In this document: piece by piece, positions 17,410-24,992 of the stretch
Numbering within the stretch: position 1 is the stretch's first letter
How the letters are laid out: every line of letters starts with the position of its first letter
Assembly: GCA_964439835.1 (NCBI GenBank)
Contig: CAYTPQ010000006.1
Coordinates: forward strand, 1 to 64,000
Length of the DNA: 64,000 nt
From: JAGNLM01 sp964439835
Lineage (GTDB): Bacteria; Pseudomonadota; Gammaproteobacteria; JAABTG01
Reading direction: 5' to 3'
Made by a program: the position numbers and the translations under genes
The notes under the pieces: generated by a model
What the model was told of the DNA's origin: nothing
Databases searched by the model: none
What the model saw: only the letters and a program-made list of their open reading frames with translations

Positions 17410-19296
17410 TCAGAGGACCTCCGCCAGGTTGCCGTTGGTCTCCAGCCAGCTGCGCCGGTCGGCGGCACGGCGCTTGGCCAGCAGCATGTCCATCAAGGCG
17501 TCGGTGTCGTCACCCGGGTCGACGGTGAGCTGCAGCAGCCGCCGGGTGTCCGGGGCCATGGTGGTCTCGCGCAGCTGCATCGGGCTCATCTCGCCGAGGC
17601 CCTTGAAGCGCTGCACGCTGACCTTGCCCCGGCGGTGCTCGGCGGCGATCCGGTCCAGGATCCCCTGCTTCTCGGCCTCGTCCAGGGCGTAGTAGACGTC
17701 CTTGCCGACGTCGATGCGGTAGAGGGGCGGCATGGCGACGAACACGTGCCCCGTCTCGACGAGGGGCCGGAAGTGGCGCACGAAGAGCGCGCAGAGAAGG
17801 GTCGCGATGTGCGCCCCGTCCGAGTCGGCGTCGGCCAGCACGCAGACCTTGCCGTAGCGCAGACCGCTCAGGTCCGCCGAGGCGGGGTCGACCCCGATCG
17901 CCACCGCGATGTCGTGGACCTCCTGGGACCCGAGCACCGCCTCGGGCTCCACCTCCCAGGTGTTCAGGATCTTGCCACGCAGAGGCAGGATCGCCTGGAA
18001 GGTGCGGTCGCGGGCCTGCTTGGCGGATCCCCCCGCGGAGTCGCCCTCGACCAGGAACAGCTCGGTGCGCTCCAGTTCCTGCCCGGTGCAGTCGGCGAGC
18101 TTGCCCGGCAGGGCCGGGCCGCTGGTCACCTTCTTGCGCACCACCTGGCGGCTGGCGCGCAGCCGGCGCTGGGCGCTCGCGACGGCAATCTCGGCGATCT
18201 GCTCCCCCGTCTCCGGGTGCTGGTTGAGCCAGAGGCTGAGCGCGTCCTTCACCACCCCGGAGACGAAGGCGGCGCACTCGCGCGAGGACAGCCGCTCCTT
18301 GGTCTGCCCCGAGAACTGGGGCTCGGCCAGCTTGACCGACAGCACGTAGGTGCACCGCTCCCAGACGTCGTCCGGGGCTAGCTTGACCCCGCGCGGGAGC
18401 AGGTTGCGGAACTCGCAGAACTCGCGCACGGCCTCCAGCAGCCCCGTGCGCAGCCCGCTGACGTGGGTGCCGCCCTGGGAGGTAGGCACCAGGTTCACGT
18501 AACTCTCGGTGAGACCCTCGCCGCCCTCGGGTAGCCAAGCGACCGCCCAGTCGACCGCCTCACGGTCGCTCTGGAAGCTGCCGACGAAGGGCACAGCGGG
18601 GAGCGTGTCCAGGCCCTGGTTGGACTCCTGCAGATAGGCCGCGAGCCCGTCCTGGTAGACCCACTCGTTCTCCTCGCCCGTGCCCTCGTCCCGGAACCCG
18701 ACCCGCAGGCCCGGGCAGAGCACGGCCTTGGCCTTCAGGACGTGCTGCAAGCGGGGGACGGAAAAACGGGGCGAGTCAAAGAACTGAGGGTCCGGCCAGA
18801 AGCGCACCGTGGTCCCGGTCTGGCGCTTGGGGACCTCGCCGACCACCTCCAGGTCGGAGACCCGGGCACCGGCGGCGAAGGCCATGTTGTATTCGAGGCC
18901 CGCACGCCGGACCCAGACCTCCAGGTGCTTCGAAAGGGCGTTGACCACCGACACACCCACGCCGTGCAGGCCGCCGGAGAACCGATAGTTCTTCTGCGAG
19001 AACTTCCCGCCGGCGTGCAGGCGCGTCAGGATGACCTCCACGCCCGAGACCCCCTCTTCCGGGTGAACGTCCACCGGCATGCCGCGACCGTTGTCGGTGA
19101 CACTCAGGGAGCCGTCCGCGTGAAGGGCCACGGCGATCTGGGTCGCGTAGCCGGCCAGGGCCTCGTCGACGCTGTTGTCCACCACCTCCTGCGCCAGGTG
19201 GTTAGGGCGCGAGGTGTCGGTGTACATCCCCGGCCGGCGCCGGACGGGCTCCAGTCCGGTGAGGACCTCGATGGCGGACGCGTCGTAGGCGCTCAC
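17410..19296 (-). CDS. parE: DNA topoisomerase IV subunit B
   Basis: ATPase subunit of topoisomerase IV. From the GTG at 19296 it has 628 residues, the normal ParE length. It shows the GHKL ATPase fold (EVVDNSVDEALAG, DNGRGMPVD, GGLHGVGVSVVNALS), the transducer domain, the Toprim domain (FLVEGDSAGGSAKQARDR) and the C-terminal ParC-binding region. The GTG overlaps the upstream stop as GTGA. The open frame continues upstream to 19929 but there it only mirrors the CNP1-like gene. Confidence 0.97.
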   Translation of the reverse strand: MSAYDASAIEVLTGLEPVRRRPGMYTDTSRPNHLAQEVVDNSVDEALAGYATQIAVALHADGSLSVTDNGRGMPVDVHPEEGVSGVEVILTRLHAGGKFSQKNYRFSGGLHGVGVSVVNALSKHLEVWVRRAGLEYNMAFAAGARVSDLEVVGEVPKRQTGTTVRFWPDPQFFDSPRFSVPRLQHVLKAKAVLCPGLRVGFRDEGTGEENEWVYQDGLAAYLQESNQGLDTLPAVPFVGSFQSDREAVDWAVAWLPEGGEGLTESYVNLVPTSQGGTHVSGLRTGLLEAVREFCEFRNLLPRGVKLAPDDVWERCTYVLSVKLAEPQFSGQTKERLSSRECAAFVSGVVKDALSLWLNQHPETGEQIAEIAVASAQRRLRASRQVVRKKVTSGPALPGKLADCTGQELERTELFLVEGDSAGGSAKQARDRTFQAILPLRGKILNTWEVEPEAVLGSQEVHDIAVAIGVDPASADLSGLRYGKVCVLADADSDGAHIATLLCALFVRHFRPLVETGHVFVAMPPLYRIDVGKDVYYALDEAEKQGILDRIAAEHRRGKVSVQRFKGLGEMSPMQLRETTMAPDTRRLLQLTVDPGDDTDALMDMLLAKRRAADRRSWLETNGNLAEVL

Positions 19297-19835
19297 CAGC
19301 GGTACACGCCCATGTCCGGGTCGCGGAACCCAGGGGCCCCGCCTTGTCGCAGACGGCTCACGGCCATGGCAGCGTCGTACGGCAGGCTGCGCCGGGTGCA
19401 GAGGTACCCGCGGGCCAGGGTGAACTGGTAGGCGCGCGGGCCATCCTGGGTGATCAGGTCCCAGTCGCTGGACTCGAGGGACCGGAAGGCCCCCGCGGTC
19501 CCGTAGGCGTAGCGCTTGGCGCTGTTGGTCTGACAGCGGATGCCCTCGTAGAGGACGTTCTCGCCGCCGCCCTCGGTGGTCAATAGCACGGCGTAGCGGG
19601 TGACGCCGTCGCTGCCCACGGAGACGGAGCTCGTATCGATCAGGTACCGGTAAGCGTCGCCGGGTCGCCCGATGTCCACCGCGACCAGTGCGCGATCCGT
19701 CGGGTAGGCCGGCGGCGTGACCTGCGCCTCGACCCAGTTCTCCCCCTGCTCCCCGGGTGCCTCCTGAACAATCGAACAGGCTGATAGGAGCCCCAGCGTT
19801 ACGAGCGCGAGGACCAAGGGCTGGGTCAACCGCAC
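19293..19835 (-). CDS. CNP1-like family lipoprotein
   Basis: A 180-residue predicted lipoprotein of the CNP1-like family, of unknown function. The signal peptide ends in the lipobox LLSAC (Cys at about residue 20), followed by NWVEAQVTPPAYP, a typical family opening, and four further cysteines in the mature region. GGAGGT lies 9 bases ahead of the GTG at 19835, which decides the start. It is translationally coupled to parE downstream, although no functional link to topoisomerase is known. Confidence 0.8.
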   Translation of the reverse strand: MRLTQPLVLALVTLGLLSACSIVQEAPGEQGENWVEAQVTPPAYPTDRALVAVDIGRPGDAYRYLIDTSSVSVGSDGVTRYAVLLTTEGGGENVLYEGIRCQTNSAKRYAYGTAGAFRSLESSDWDLITQDGPRAYQFTLARGYLCTRRSLPYDAAMAVSRLRQGGAPGFRDPDMGVYRW

Positions 19836-20010
19836 GGCTATCGGACCTCCCCCGAACCAGTGGGCGCACAGTGTACCCCGCGTTGCCGGGGGGACAAGCG
19901 GTGCCCGAGGGCATCGGGGCGAGAGGCAAGCCGCCGCGGTCGACGCCCAGGGAGGCCCTGCGGAGCTCGGCGTCCGGGCGGCGACCCGGACAAGATGATT
20001 GACGTCAGTG

Positions 20011-20039
20011 GATCCCGGCGTTCGCCGGAATGAGGGATC
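20011..20039 (-). repeat. Small dispersed-repeat-type palindrome
   Basis: CCGGCG-TT-CGCCGG core flanked by GATCC and GGATC. This GGATCCCGGCG/CGCCGGAATGA element belongs to a short extragenic palindrome type very common in proteobacterial genomes, recognisable by the spurious peptide PANAGIH it encodes. Only one copy is seen here. It lies between the CNP1-like gene and the rubrerythrin hairpin. Confidence 0.55.
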
Positions 20040-20069
20040 GGGGCCCGTCAATAGCAGACCCGGAAACGC

Positions 20070-20105
20070 GGAAGGCCGGGGGCCACGTTGGCGCCCCGGC
20101 CTTCC
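20070..20105 (-). terminator. Hairpin downstream of rubrerythrin
   Basis: A perfect 12-bp stem GGAAGGCCGGGG/CCCCGGCCTTCC with four further inner pairs, lying 18 bases after the rubrerythrin stop. On the minus strand it is followed by GCGTTTCC, so the U tract is poor. It probably stabilises the 3' end or terminates rubrerythrin transcription. Confidence 0.5.
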
Positions 20106-20122
20106 ACAGCGGCGACCCGACC

Positions 20123-20539
20123 TCAGGCCAGGCTGTCCAGGGCCTTCTGGAAGCGGTTGGCGTGCGAGCGCTCGGCCTTCGCCAGGGTCTCGAACCAGTC
20201 CGCGATCTCGTCAAAGCCCTCGTCCCGGGCCGCCTTCGCCATCCCCGGGTACATGTCCGTGTACTCGTGGGTCTCCCCCGCAATCGAGGCCTTCAGGTTG
20301 TCCGCCGTCGGCCCGATCGGCAGCCCGGTCGCCGGGTCGCCCACCTGCTCCAGGTACTCCAGGTGCCCGTGCGCGTGCCCGGTCTCACCCTCGGCCGTGG
20401 AGCGGAACACCGCCGCCACGTCGTTGTAGCCCTCGACGTCGGCCTTGGCCGCAAAGTACAGGTAACGACGGTTCGCCTGCGACTCGCCCGCAAACGCGTA
20501 CTTCAGGTTCTCTTCGGTCTTGCTGCCCTTCAGTTCCAT
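20123..20539 (-). CDS. Rubrerythrin-type diiron protein (no rubredoxin domain)
   Basis: A 138-residue four-helix ferritin-like protein. Glu/His ligand motifs occur in two halves: FAGESQANRRY, EGETGHAHGH, AGETHEY and AKAERSHANRF, as in rubrerythrins, which reduce peroxide at a diiron site. The C-terminal rubredoxin domain with its two CXXC knuckles is absent, so electrons must come from a separate partner. AGGAGGAGA stands 5 bases before the ATG at 20539. Its promoter holds two perfect palindromes. Usual partners, the CCG Fe-S protein and DUF3501, lie 4.5 kb away on the other strand. Confidence 0.9.
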   Translation of the reverse strand: MELKGSKTEENLKYAFAGESQANRRYLYFAAKADVEGYNDVAAVFRSTAEGETGHAHGHLEYLEQVGDPATGLPIGPTADNLKASIAGETHEYTDMYPGMAKAARDEGFDEIADWFETLAKAERSHANRFQKALDSLA

Positions 20540-20609
20540 CGATGTCTCCTCCTGCCCGATGCATCCCACCGGATGCGCTGCTGCCCCCGGGGGGGCCCCG
20601 TAACTTGTG

Positions 20610-20626
20610 TTTAGACGCTGTCTAAA
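20610..20626. promoter_or_regulatory. Perfect palindrome in the rubrerythrin leader
   Basis: TTTAGAC-GCT-GTCTAAA, two perfect 7-base arms, located between the predicted promoter and the rubrerythrin ATG (71-87 bases upstream). The TAGAC/GTCTA half sites resemble operators of dimeric repressors such as TetR-type NemR, but the regulator is not identified. Confidence 0.55.
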
Positions 20627-20635
20627 AGTGCAGCG

Positions 20636-20666
20636 GAACCGTAAACTACGGTTCAGGCCCTGTCAA
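20636..20666 (-). promoter_or_regulatory. Rubrerythrin promoter with an overlapping palindrome
   Basis: On the minus strand TTGACA (plus 20661-20666), 17 bases, TACGGT (plus 20638-20643). The perfect palindrome GAACCGTA-AAC-TACGGTTC (20636-20654) covers the -10 and part of the spacer, the classical place for a repressor. The -35 is a full consensus; the -10 matches weakly, in line with regulated expression. Confidence 0.55.
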
Positions 20667-20700
20667 CCGACCAGAAGACTCCGCCCGGGTTGACCGGTGT

Positions 20701-20729
20701 TTATTTGACCCGTCCGCGCTCATATAGTA
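20701..20729 (+). promoter_or_regulatory. Putative promoter of xseB-ispA-dxs
   Basis: TATAGT (20724-20729, five of six consensus bases) with a weak -35 TTTATT at 17 bases (20701-20706). The leader before the xseB GTG is about 24 bases. It points away from the rubrerythrin promoter, so the region 20540-20759 is a divergent control region. Confidence 0.4.
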
Positions 20730-20759
20730 ACTTCAATAACTTATCACGCGGAGTGACAC

Positions 20760-21005
20760 GTGTCGAACACTCAGGGCGCGCTGGACTTCGAGCAGGCGTT
20801 CCACGAACTCGAGGGCCTGGTCGAAAAGCTCGAGCGCGGTGATCTGTCGTTAGAGGAGTCGCTCCAGGCCTACGAGCGTGGGCTGGCGTTGCACCGGGCC
20901 TGCCAGCAGACCCTGGACGGCGCGCTGCGGAAGGTGGAGATCCTGAGCCGGAAGGACGGCGGGCTGGAAACCCAGCCCTTCGAGACCGATGACCGCCCCG
21001 GCTGA
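20760..21005 (+). CDS. xseB: Exodeoxyribonuclease VII small subunit
   Basis: Small subunit of the ExoVII single-strand DNA exonuclease. It has 81 residues with the family pattern DFEQAFHELEGLVEKLERGDLSLEESLQAYERGLAL, a two-helix hairpin that packs around XseA. GTG start with GGAG upstream. It overlaps ispA by 17 bases, the frequent xseB-ispA-dxs cluster. The large subunit xseA is not in this window. Confidence 0.95.
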   Translation: MSNTQGALDFEQAFHELEGLVEKLERGDLSLEESLQAYERGLALHRACQQTLDGALRKVEILSRKDGGLETQPFETDDRPG

Positions 21006-21900
21006 GCCAAGTGCCCTGGAGGCCCTCCTGCGTCAGCACGCGGCGCGGGTGGAGGCCGTCCTCGAGCGGTGGCTGCCGGCGGCGCAGATCCAGCCGACCA
21101 GGCTGCACCAGGCCATGCGCTACGCCGTGCTCGCCGGCGGCAAGCGGATCCGCCCCGCCCTCGTCTACGCGACCGGCCAGGCCCTGGGGGTCGACCTGCG
21201 GGCACTCGACGGCCCGGCGGCGGCCGTGGAGCTGATCCACGCCTACTCGCTCGTGCACGACGACCTCCCGGCGATGGACGACGACGACCTCCGCCGAGGT
21301 CGGCCCACCTGCCACCGGGCCTACGACGAAGGCACCGCCGTGCTGGTGGGGGACGCGCTACAGTCTCTGGCCTTCTACGCGTTGGCCCACGATGACGGCC
21401 TGGGTGTCTCCGCGGAGCGTCGCCTCGCCATGGTCGCGACGCTTGCCATGGCGGCAGGCTCCCGCGGGATGGCGGGCGGTCAGGCACTCGACCTGGAAGC
21501 GGTGGGTCGCAGCCTTAACCCGGCCGAGCTCGAGAACATGCACATCCACAAGACCGGCGCGATCCTGCGGGCCTGCGTGCGCCTGGCGGCGCTCGCCTCC
21601 CCCGAAGCGCCGGCGGCCACCCTGGAGCGGCTCGACCGCTACGCCAAGTGCATCGGACTCGCCTACCAGGTCCGGGACGACGTGCTGGACGTGGAGGGTG
21701 CGACCGAGCGCACCGGCAAGACCCAGGGGGCCGACGCGGCGAGGCGCAAGCCGACGTACCCCGCCGTTCTGGGCCTGGCCCAGTCGATCGAGCTCGCGGA
21801 CCACCTGCACGAGCAGGCCATCGAGAGCCTCTCGGTCCTCGACGCTCGCGCGGACCCCCTGCGCTGGCTCTCCGCGTTCATCGTTCAGCGCGGGCACTGA
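20989..21900 (+). CDS. ispA: Farnesyl diphosphate synthase (geranyltranstransferase)
   Basis: Condenses isopentenyl diphosphate with dimethylallyl and geranyl diphosphate to make farnesyl diphosphate for quinones, undecaprenyl carriers and haem O. The 303 residues contain the first Asp-rich motif DDLPAMDDDD and the second YQVRDDVLDVEG, plus GGKRIRPAL for IPP binding. The bacterial-type (class II) FARM region is intact. It overlaps xseB and precedes dxs, giving both ends of early isoprenoid synthesis in one transcript. Confidence 0.96.
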   Translation: MTAPAEPSALEALLRQHAARVEAVLERWLPAAQIQPTRLHQAMRYAVLAGGKRIRPALVYATGQALGVDLRALDGPAAAVELIHAYSLVHDDLPAMDDDDLRRGRPTCHRAYDEGTAVLVGDALQSLAFYALAHDDGLGVSAERRLAMVATLAMAAGSRGMAGGQALDLEAVGRSLNPAELENMHIHKTGAILRACVRLAALASPEAPAATLERLDRYAKCIGLAYQVRDDVLDVEGATERTGKTQGADAARRKPTYPAVLGLAQSIELADHLHEQAIESLSVLDARADPLRWLSAFIVQRGH

Positions 21901-21955
21901 ACCGCCTGCGCCGGATCCCGAGGTGCCCGCACCCCTTTTGCCGACCCGAACGACC

Positions 21956-23845
21956 ATGTGCAAGCCCGGAACCTATCCCGTGCTCGACCGTGTCGACAGC
22001 CCGGCCGACCTGCGCCAGCTGCCCGAGGACCAGCTCGTGCCGCTGGCCGCGGAGCTGCGGGACCTCCTGATTCACACGGTGTGCCAGACCGGCGGACATC
22101 TGGCCGCCAGCCTGGGCACCGTCGAGCTGACGGTCGCCCTTCACTACGTCTTCGACACCCCAGAGGACCGGCTGGTCTGGGACGTTGGCCACCAGGCCTA
22201 CCCACACAAGATCCTGACGGGTCGCCGGGCCCGCATGTCGACCTTGCGCCAACGGGGCGGGATCTCCGGCTTCCCGCGACGGGACGAGAGCCCCTACGAC
22301 ACCTTTGGCGTGGGCCACTCGAGCACCTCGGTCAGTGCCGCGCTCGGCATGGCGATCGCAGCCAAGCGCGAGGGCGCCTACCGCCGGGTGGTGGCCGTGA
22401 TCGGCGACGGGGCGATGACGGCCGGCATGGCCTTCGAGGCCCTGAACCACGCCGGCGACCTGGACGCCAACCTCCTCGTCATCCTGAACGACAACGACAT
22501 GTCGATCTCCCCGAACGTTGGGGGGCTCTCGAACTACCTGGGCCGCGTCCTGACCGGCCGCTTCTACTCCTCGGTGCGCGAGAACAGCAAGAAGGTCCTG
22601 CGCAGCATGCCGAGCGTCTGGGAGCTCGCCCGCCGCACCGAGGAGCACGTGAAGGGCATGGTGGTGCCGGGAACCCTCTTCGAGGAGCTCGGCTTCAATT
22701 ACGTCGGCCCCGTCGACGGGCACGACCTGCCCCGTCTGGTGCGGACCCTGCGCAACTTGAGGGACCTCACCGGACCGCAGTTCCTGCACGTGGTGACCCG
22801 CAAGGGCAAGGGCTACCCCCCGGCCGAGGCCAAGCCCGTGACGTACCACGGTGTGCCGGCCTTCGACCCGGCCAGCGGGAAGATGGAGAAGGCCGCGAGC
22901 CTTGGGCCGACGTACACGCAGGTGTTCGGCGACTGGATCTGCGACATGGCCGCCCAGGACGACCGCCTGATCGGGATCACCCCGGCCATGCGTGAGGGCT
23001 CGGGGCTGGTGCGCTTCTCGGAGCAGTTCCCCGACCGCTACTTCGACGTCGGCATCGCCGAGCAGCACAGCGTGACCCTGGCCGCGGGCCTGGCCTGCGA
23101 GGGGCTGCGGCCGGTGGTCGCGATCTACTCGACGTTCCTGCAGCGGGCCTACGACCAGCTGATCCACGACGTCGCGCTCCAGAACCTGCCGGTGCTGTTT
23201 GCCGTCGACCGGGCCGGGCTGGTCGGTCCGGACGGCCCGACCCACGCGGGGAGCTTCGACCTGTCGTTCCTGCGCTGCGTCCCGAACCTGGTGGTGATGG
23301 CGCCGGCGGACGAGAACGAGTGCCGCCAGGCCCTCTTCACCGGCTTTGGCCTGGGCGGGCCGGCGGTCGTGCGCTACCCCCGCGGCGCCGGACCGGGCGC
23401 CGCCGTCCAGCCGCTGATGCGGGCCCTCCCCGTCGGTAAGGGGGAGGTCCGGCGGCGTGGGCGGGAGGTCGCGCTGCTCGCCTTCGGCAGCATGGTCGCA
23501 CCGGCGCTCGAGGCGGCCGCCCGGCTGGATGCCACGGTGGCCAACATGCGCTTCGTCAAGCCGCTCGACGAAGAGCTCGTGGCCCAGCTCGCCCGTACGC
23601 ACCGGCTGCTCGTGACAGTCGAGGAGAACGTGGTCGCGGGCGGAGCAGGTGCAGCCGTGAACGAGTGCCTGGCTGCTCTTGGGATCGGGATAACGGTCCT
23701 CAACCTCGGACTGCCGGACCGGTTCGTTGAGCAAGGCGAGCGGGAGGACCTGCTGGCGGCGTGCGGGCTGGACGCAGCCGGGATCGAGCGGGCCGCCGAA
23801 CGGGCGCGGGCGATGCTCAACCCCGGCCTGTCCGGGGTGGCGTGA
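21956..23845 (+). CDS. dxs: 1-deoxy-D-xylulose-5-phosphate synthase
   Basis: Thiamine-diphosphate enzyme joining pyruvate and glyceraldehyde 3-phosphate, the entry step of the MEP isoprenoid pathway. It has 629 residues, full length. The ThDP motif is GDGAMTAGMAFEALNHAG; the transketolase-like pyrimidine-binding domain shows DVGIAEQHSVTLAAGLA and DRAGLVGPDGPTHAG. The ATG at 21956 follows ispA by 55 bases with no strong Shine-Dalgarno; the open frame upstream overlaps ispA and has no Dxs similarity. Confidence 0.96.
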   Translation: MCKPGTYPVLDRVDSPADLRQLPEDQLVPLAAELRDLLIHTVCQTGGHLAASLGTVELTVALHYVFDTPEDRLVWDVGHQAYPHKILTGRRARMSTLRQRGGISGFPRRDESPYDTFGVGHSSTSVSAALGMAIAAKREGAYRRVVAVIGDGAMTAGMAFEALNHAGDLDANLLVILNDNDMSISPNVGGLSNYLGRVLTGRFYSSVRENSKKVLRSMPSVWELARRTEEHVKGMVVPGTLFEELGFNYVGPVDGHDLPRLVRTLRNLRDLTGPQFLHVVTRKGKGYPPAEAKPVTYHGVPAFDPASGKMEKAASLGPTYTQVFGDWICDMAAQDDRLIGITPAMREGSGLVRFSEQFPDRYFDVGIAEQHSVTLAAGLACEGLRPVVAIYSTFLQRAYDQLIHDVALQNLPVLFAVDRAGLVGPDGPTHAGSFDLSFLRCVPNLVVMAPADENECRQALFTGFGLGGPAVVRYPRGAGPGAAVQPLMRALPVGKGEVRRRGREVALLAFGSMVAPALEAAARLDATVANMRFVKPLDEELVAQLARTHRLLVTVEENVVAGGAGAAVNECLAALGIGITVLNLGLPDRFVEQGEREDLLAACGLDAAGIERAAERARAMLNPGLSGVA

Positions 23846-23923
23846 CGAACGAAAACCGAGTATCTTTGTCAGCTATAGCGAGGGGCCCGCCGGGTGGCCC
23901 GCACCTTTTTGAGGAGCTCGACC

Positions 23924-24739
23924 ATGAGCCAGCCTGCCGAGGCCCTGGACATCGCGGACGTCCAGAGCAGTCACGACACCCGACGGATCCCGATCGATAA
24001 GGTCGGGATCAAGGAAATCCGCCACCCGGTGCGCGTACGCGACCGCAGCGGCGGCGAGCAGCACACCGTGGCCACCTTCAACATGTACGTGAACCTGCCC
24101 CACGACTTCAAGGGCACGCACATGTCCCGGTTCGTGGAGATCCTGAACAACCACGAGTACGAGATCACGGTCGATTCGTTCAAACAGATGTTGCACGAGA
24201 TGACGCAGCGTCTGGAGGCGGGGTCAGGCCACATCGAGATGGCCTTCCCCTACTTCATCACGAAGCACGCCCCCGTGAGCGGCGTGCGCAGCCTGATCGA
24301 CTACCATGTCACCTTCGTAGGCGAAGTCCACGACGGCAAGGCCGTGATGTTCATCAAGGTCGTGGTGCCGGTGACGAGTCTCTGCCCGTGCTCGAAGGAG
24401 ATCTCGGACTACGGTGCCCACAACCAGCGCTCGCACGTCACCGTCAACGTCCGCGCGCGGGGGTTCATCTGGATCGAGGACCTCATCGACATCGTCGAGT
24501 CCGAGGCCTCGTGCGAGCTGTACGGGCTGCTCAAGCGCCCCGACGAGAAGTACGTGACGGAGAAGGCCTACGACAATCCGAAATTCGTCGAGGACATGGT
24601 CCGCGACGTGGCGGCGAGACTGAACGCCGACGAGCGTGTCGCGGCCTACGTGGTGGAGTCGGAGAACTTCGAGTCCATCCACAACCACTCCGCCTACGCG
24701 CTGGTCGAGAAGGATAAGGATAAAGAAGAATCCGAATAA
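23924..24739 (+). CDS. folE2: GTP cyclohydrolase FolE2 (type IB)
   Basis: Converts GTP to dihydroneopterin triphosphate for folate synthesis; the IB type tolerates metals other than zinc and is often used under zinc limitation. It has 271 residues. The catalytic cysteine lies in SLCPCSKEISDYGAHNQRS, with the conserved ESFESIHNH-like C terminus (SENFESIHNHSAY). GAGGAG precedes the ATG at 23924. No Zur-box-like site is obvious upstream, and it follows dxs closely, so constitutive expression with dxs is possible. Confidence 0.95.
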   Translation: MSQPAEALDIADVQSSHDTRRIPIDKVGIKEIRHPVRVRDRSGGEQHTVATFNMYVNLPHDFKGTHMSRFVEILNNHEYEITVDSFKQMLHEMTQRLEAGSGHIEMAFPYFITKHAPVSGVRSLIDYHVTFVGEVHDGKAVMFIKVVVPVTSLCPCSKEISDYGAHNQRSHVTVNVRARGFIWIEDLIDIVESEASCELYGLLKRPDEKYVTEKAYDNPKFVEDMVRDVAARLNADERVAAYVVESENFESIHNHSAYALVEKDKDKEESE

Positions 24740-24862
24740 CTACCCGGCTGCCGGCCGGGGAAGGCCTTGGCCGGCGCCGTCTGCAGCTCCCCTCCCCCGG
24801 GACCGTCGAGACGCGGCCCAAACCCTATAGTCTCTATCTATCGCTCGGATTGCGCATCTGAA

Positions 24863-24892
24863 TTGGCGCGCGGCCGCAGCCGCCCCTATAGT
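24863..24892 (+). promoter_or_regulatory. Putative promoter of the CCG Fe-S protein-DUF3501 operon
   Basis: TTGGCG (24863-24868), 18 bases, TATAGT (24887-24892). The octamer CCTATAGT occurs twice in this gap (24824-24831 and 24885-24892), 61 bases apart, so either a second promoter or a repeated binding site may exist. The rest of the 253-base gap shows no gene. Confidence 0.4.
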
Positions 24893-24992
24893 TTGGGGGT
24901 TGATCACCTGCGGCCGCGGCGGCAGCCCAATACGGCCAGCGTCGTCGTGAGGCGGCGCCTGGTAACCCACATCAGTTTCAACGAGGTACGCC

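Noticed and set aside
17410..19929. A longer ParE with about 200 extra N-terminal residues.
   Set aside because: The extra part is in the CNP1-like gene region in another frame and has no topoisomerase similarity; the GTG at 19296 gives normal length.
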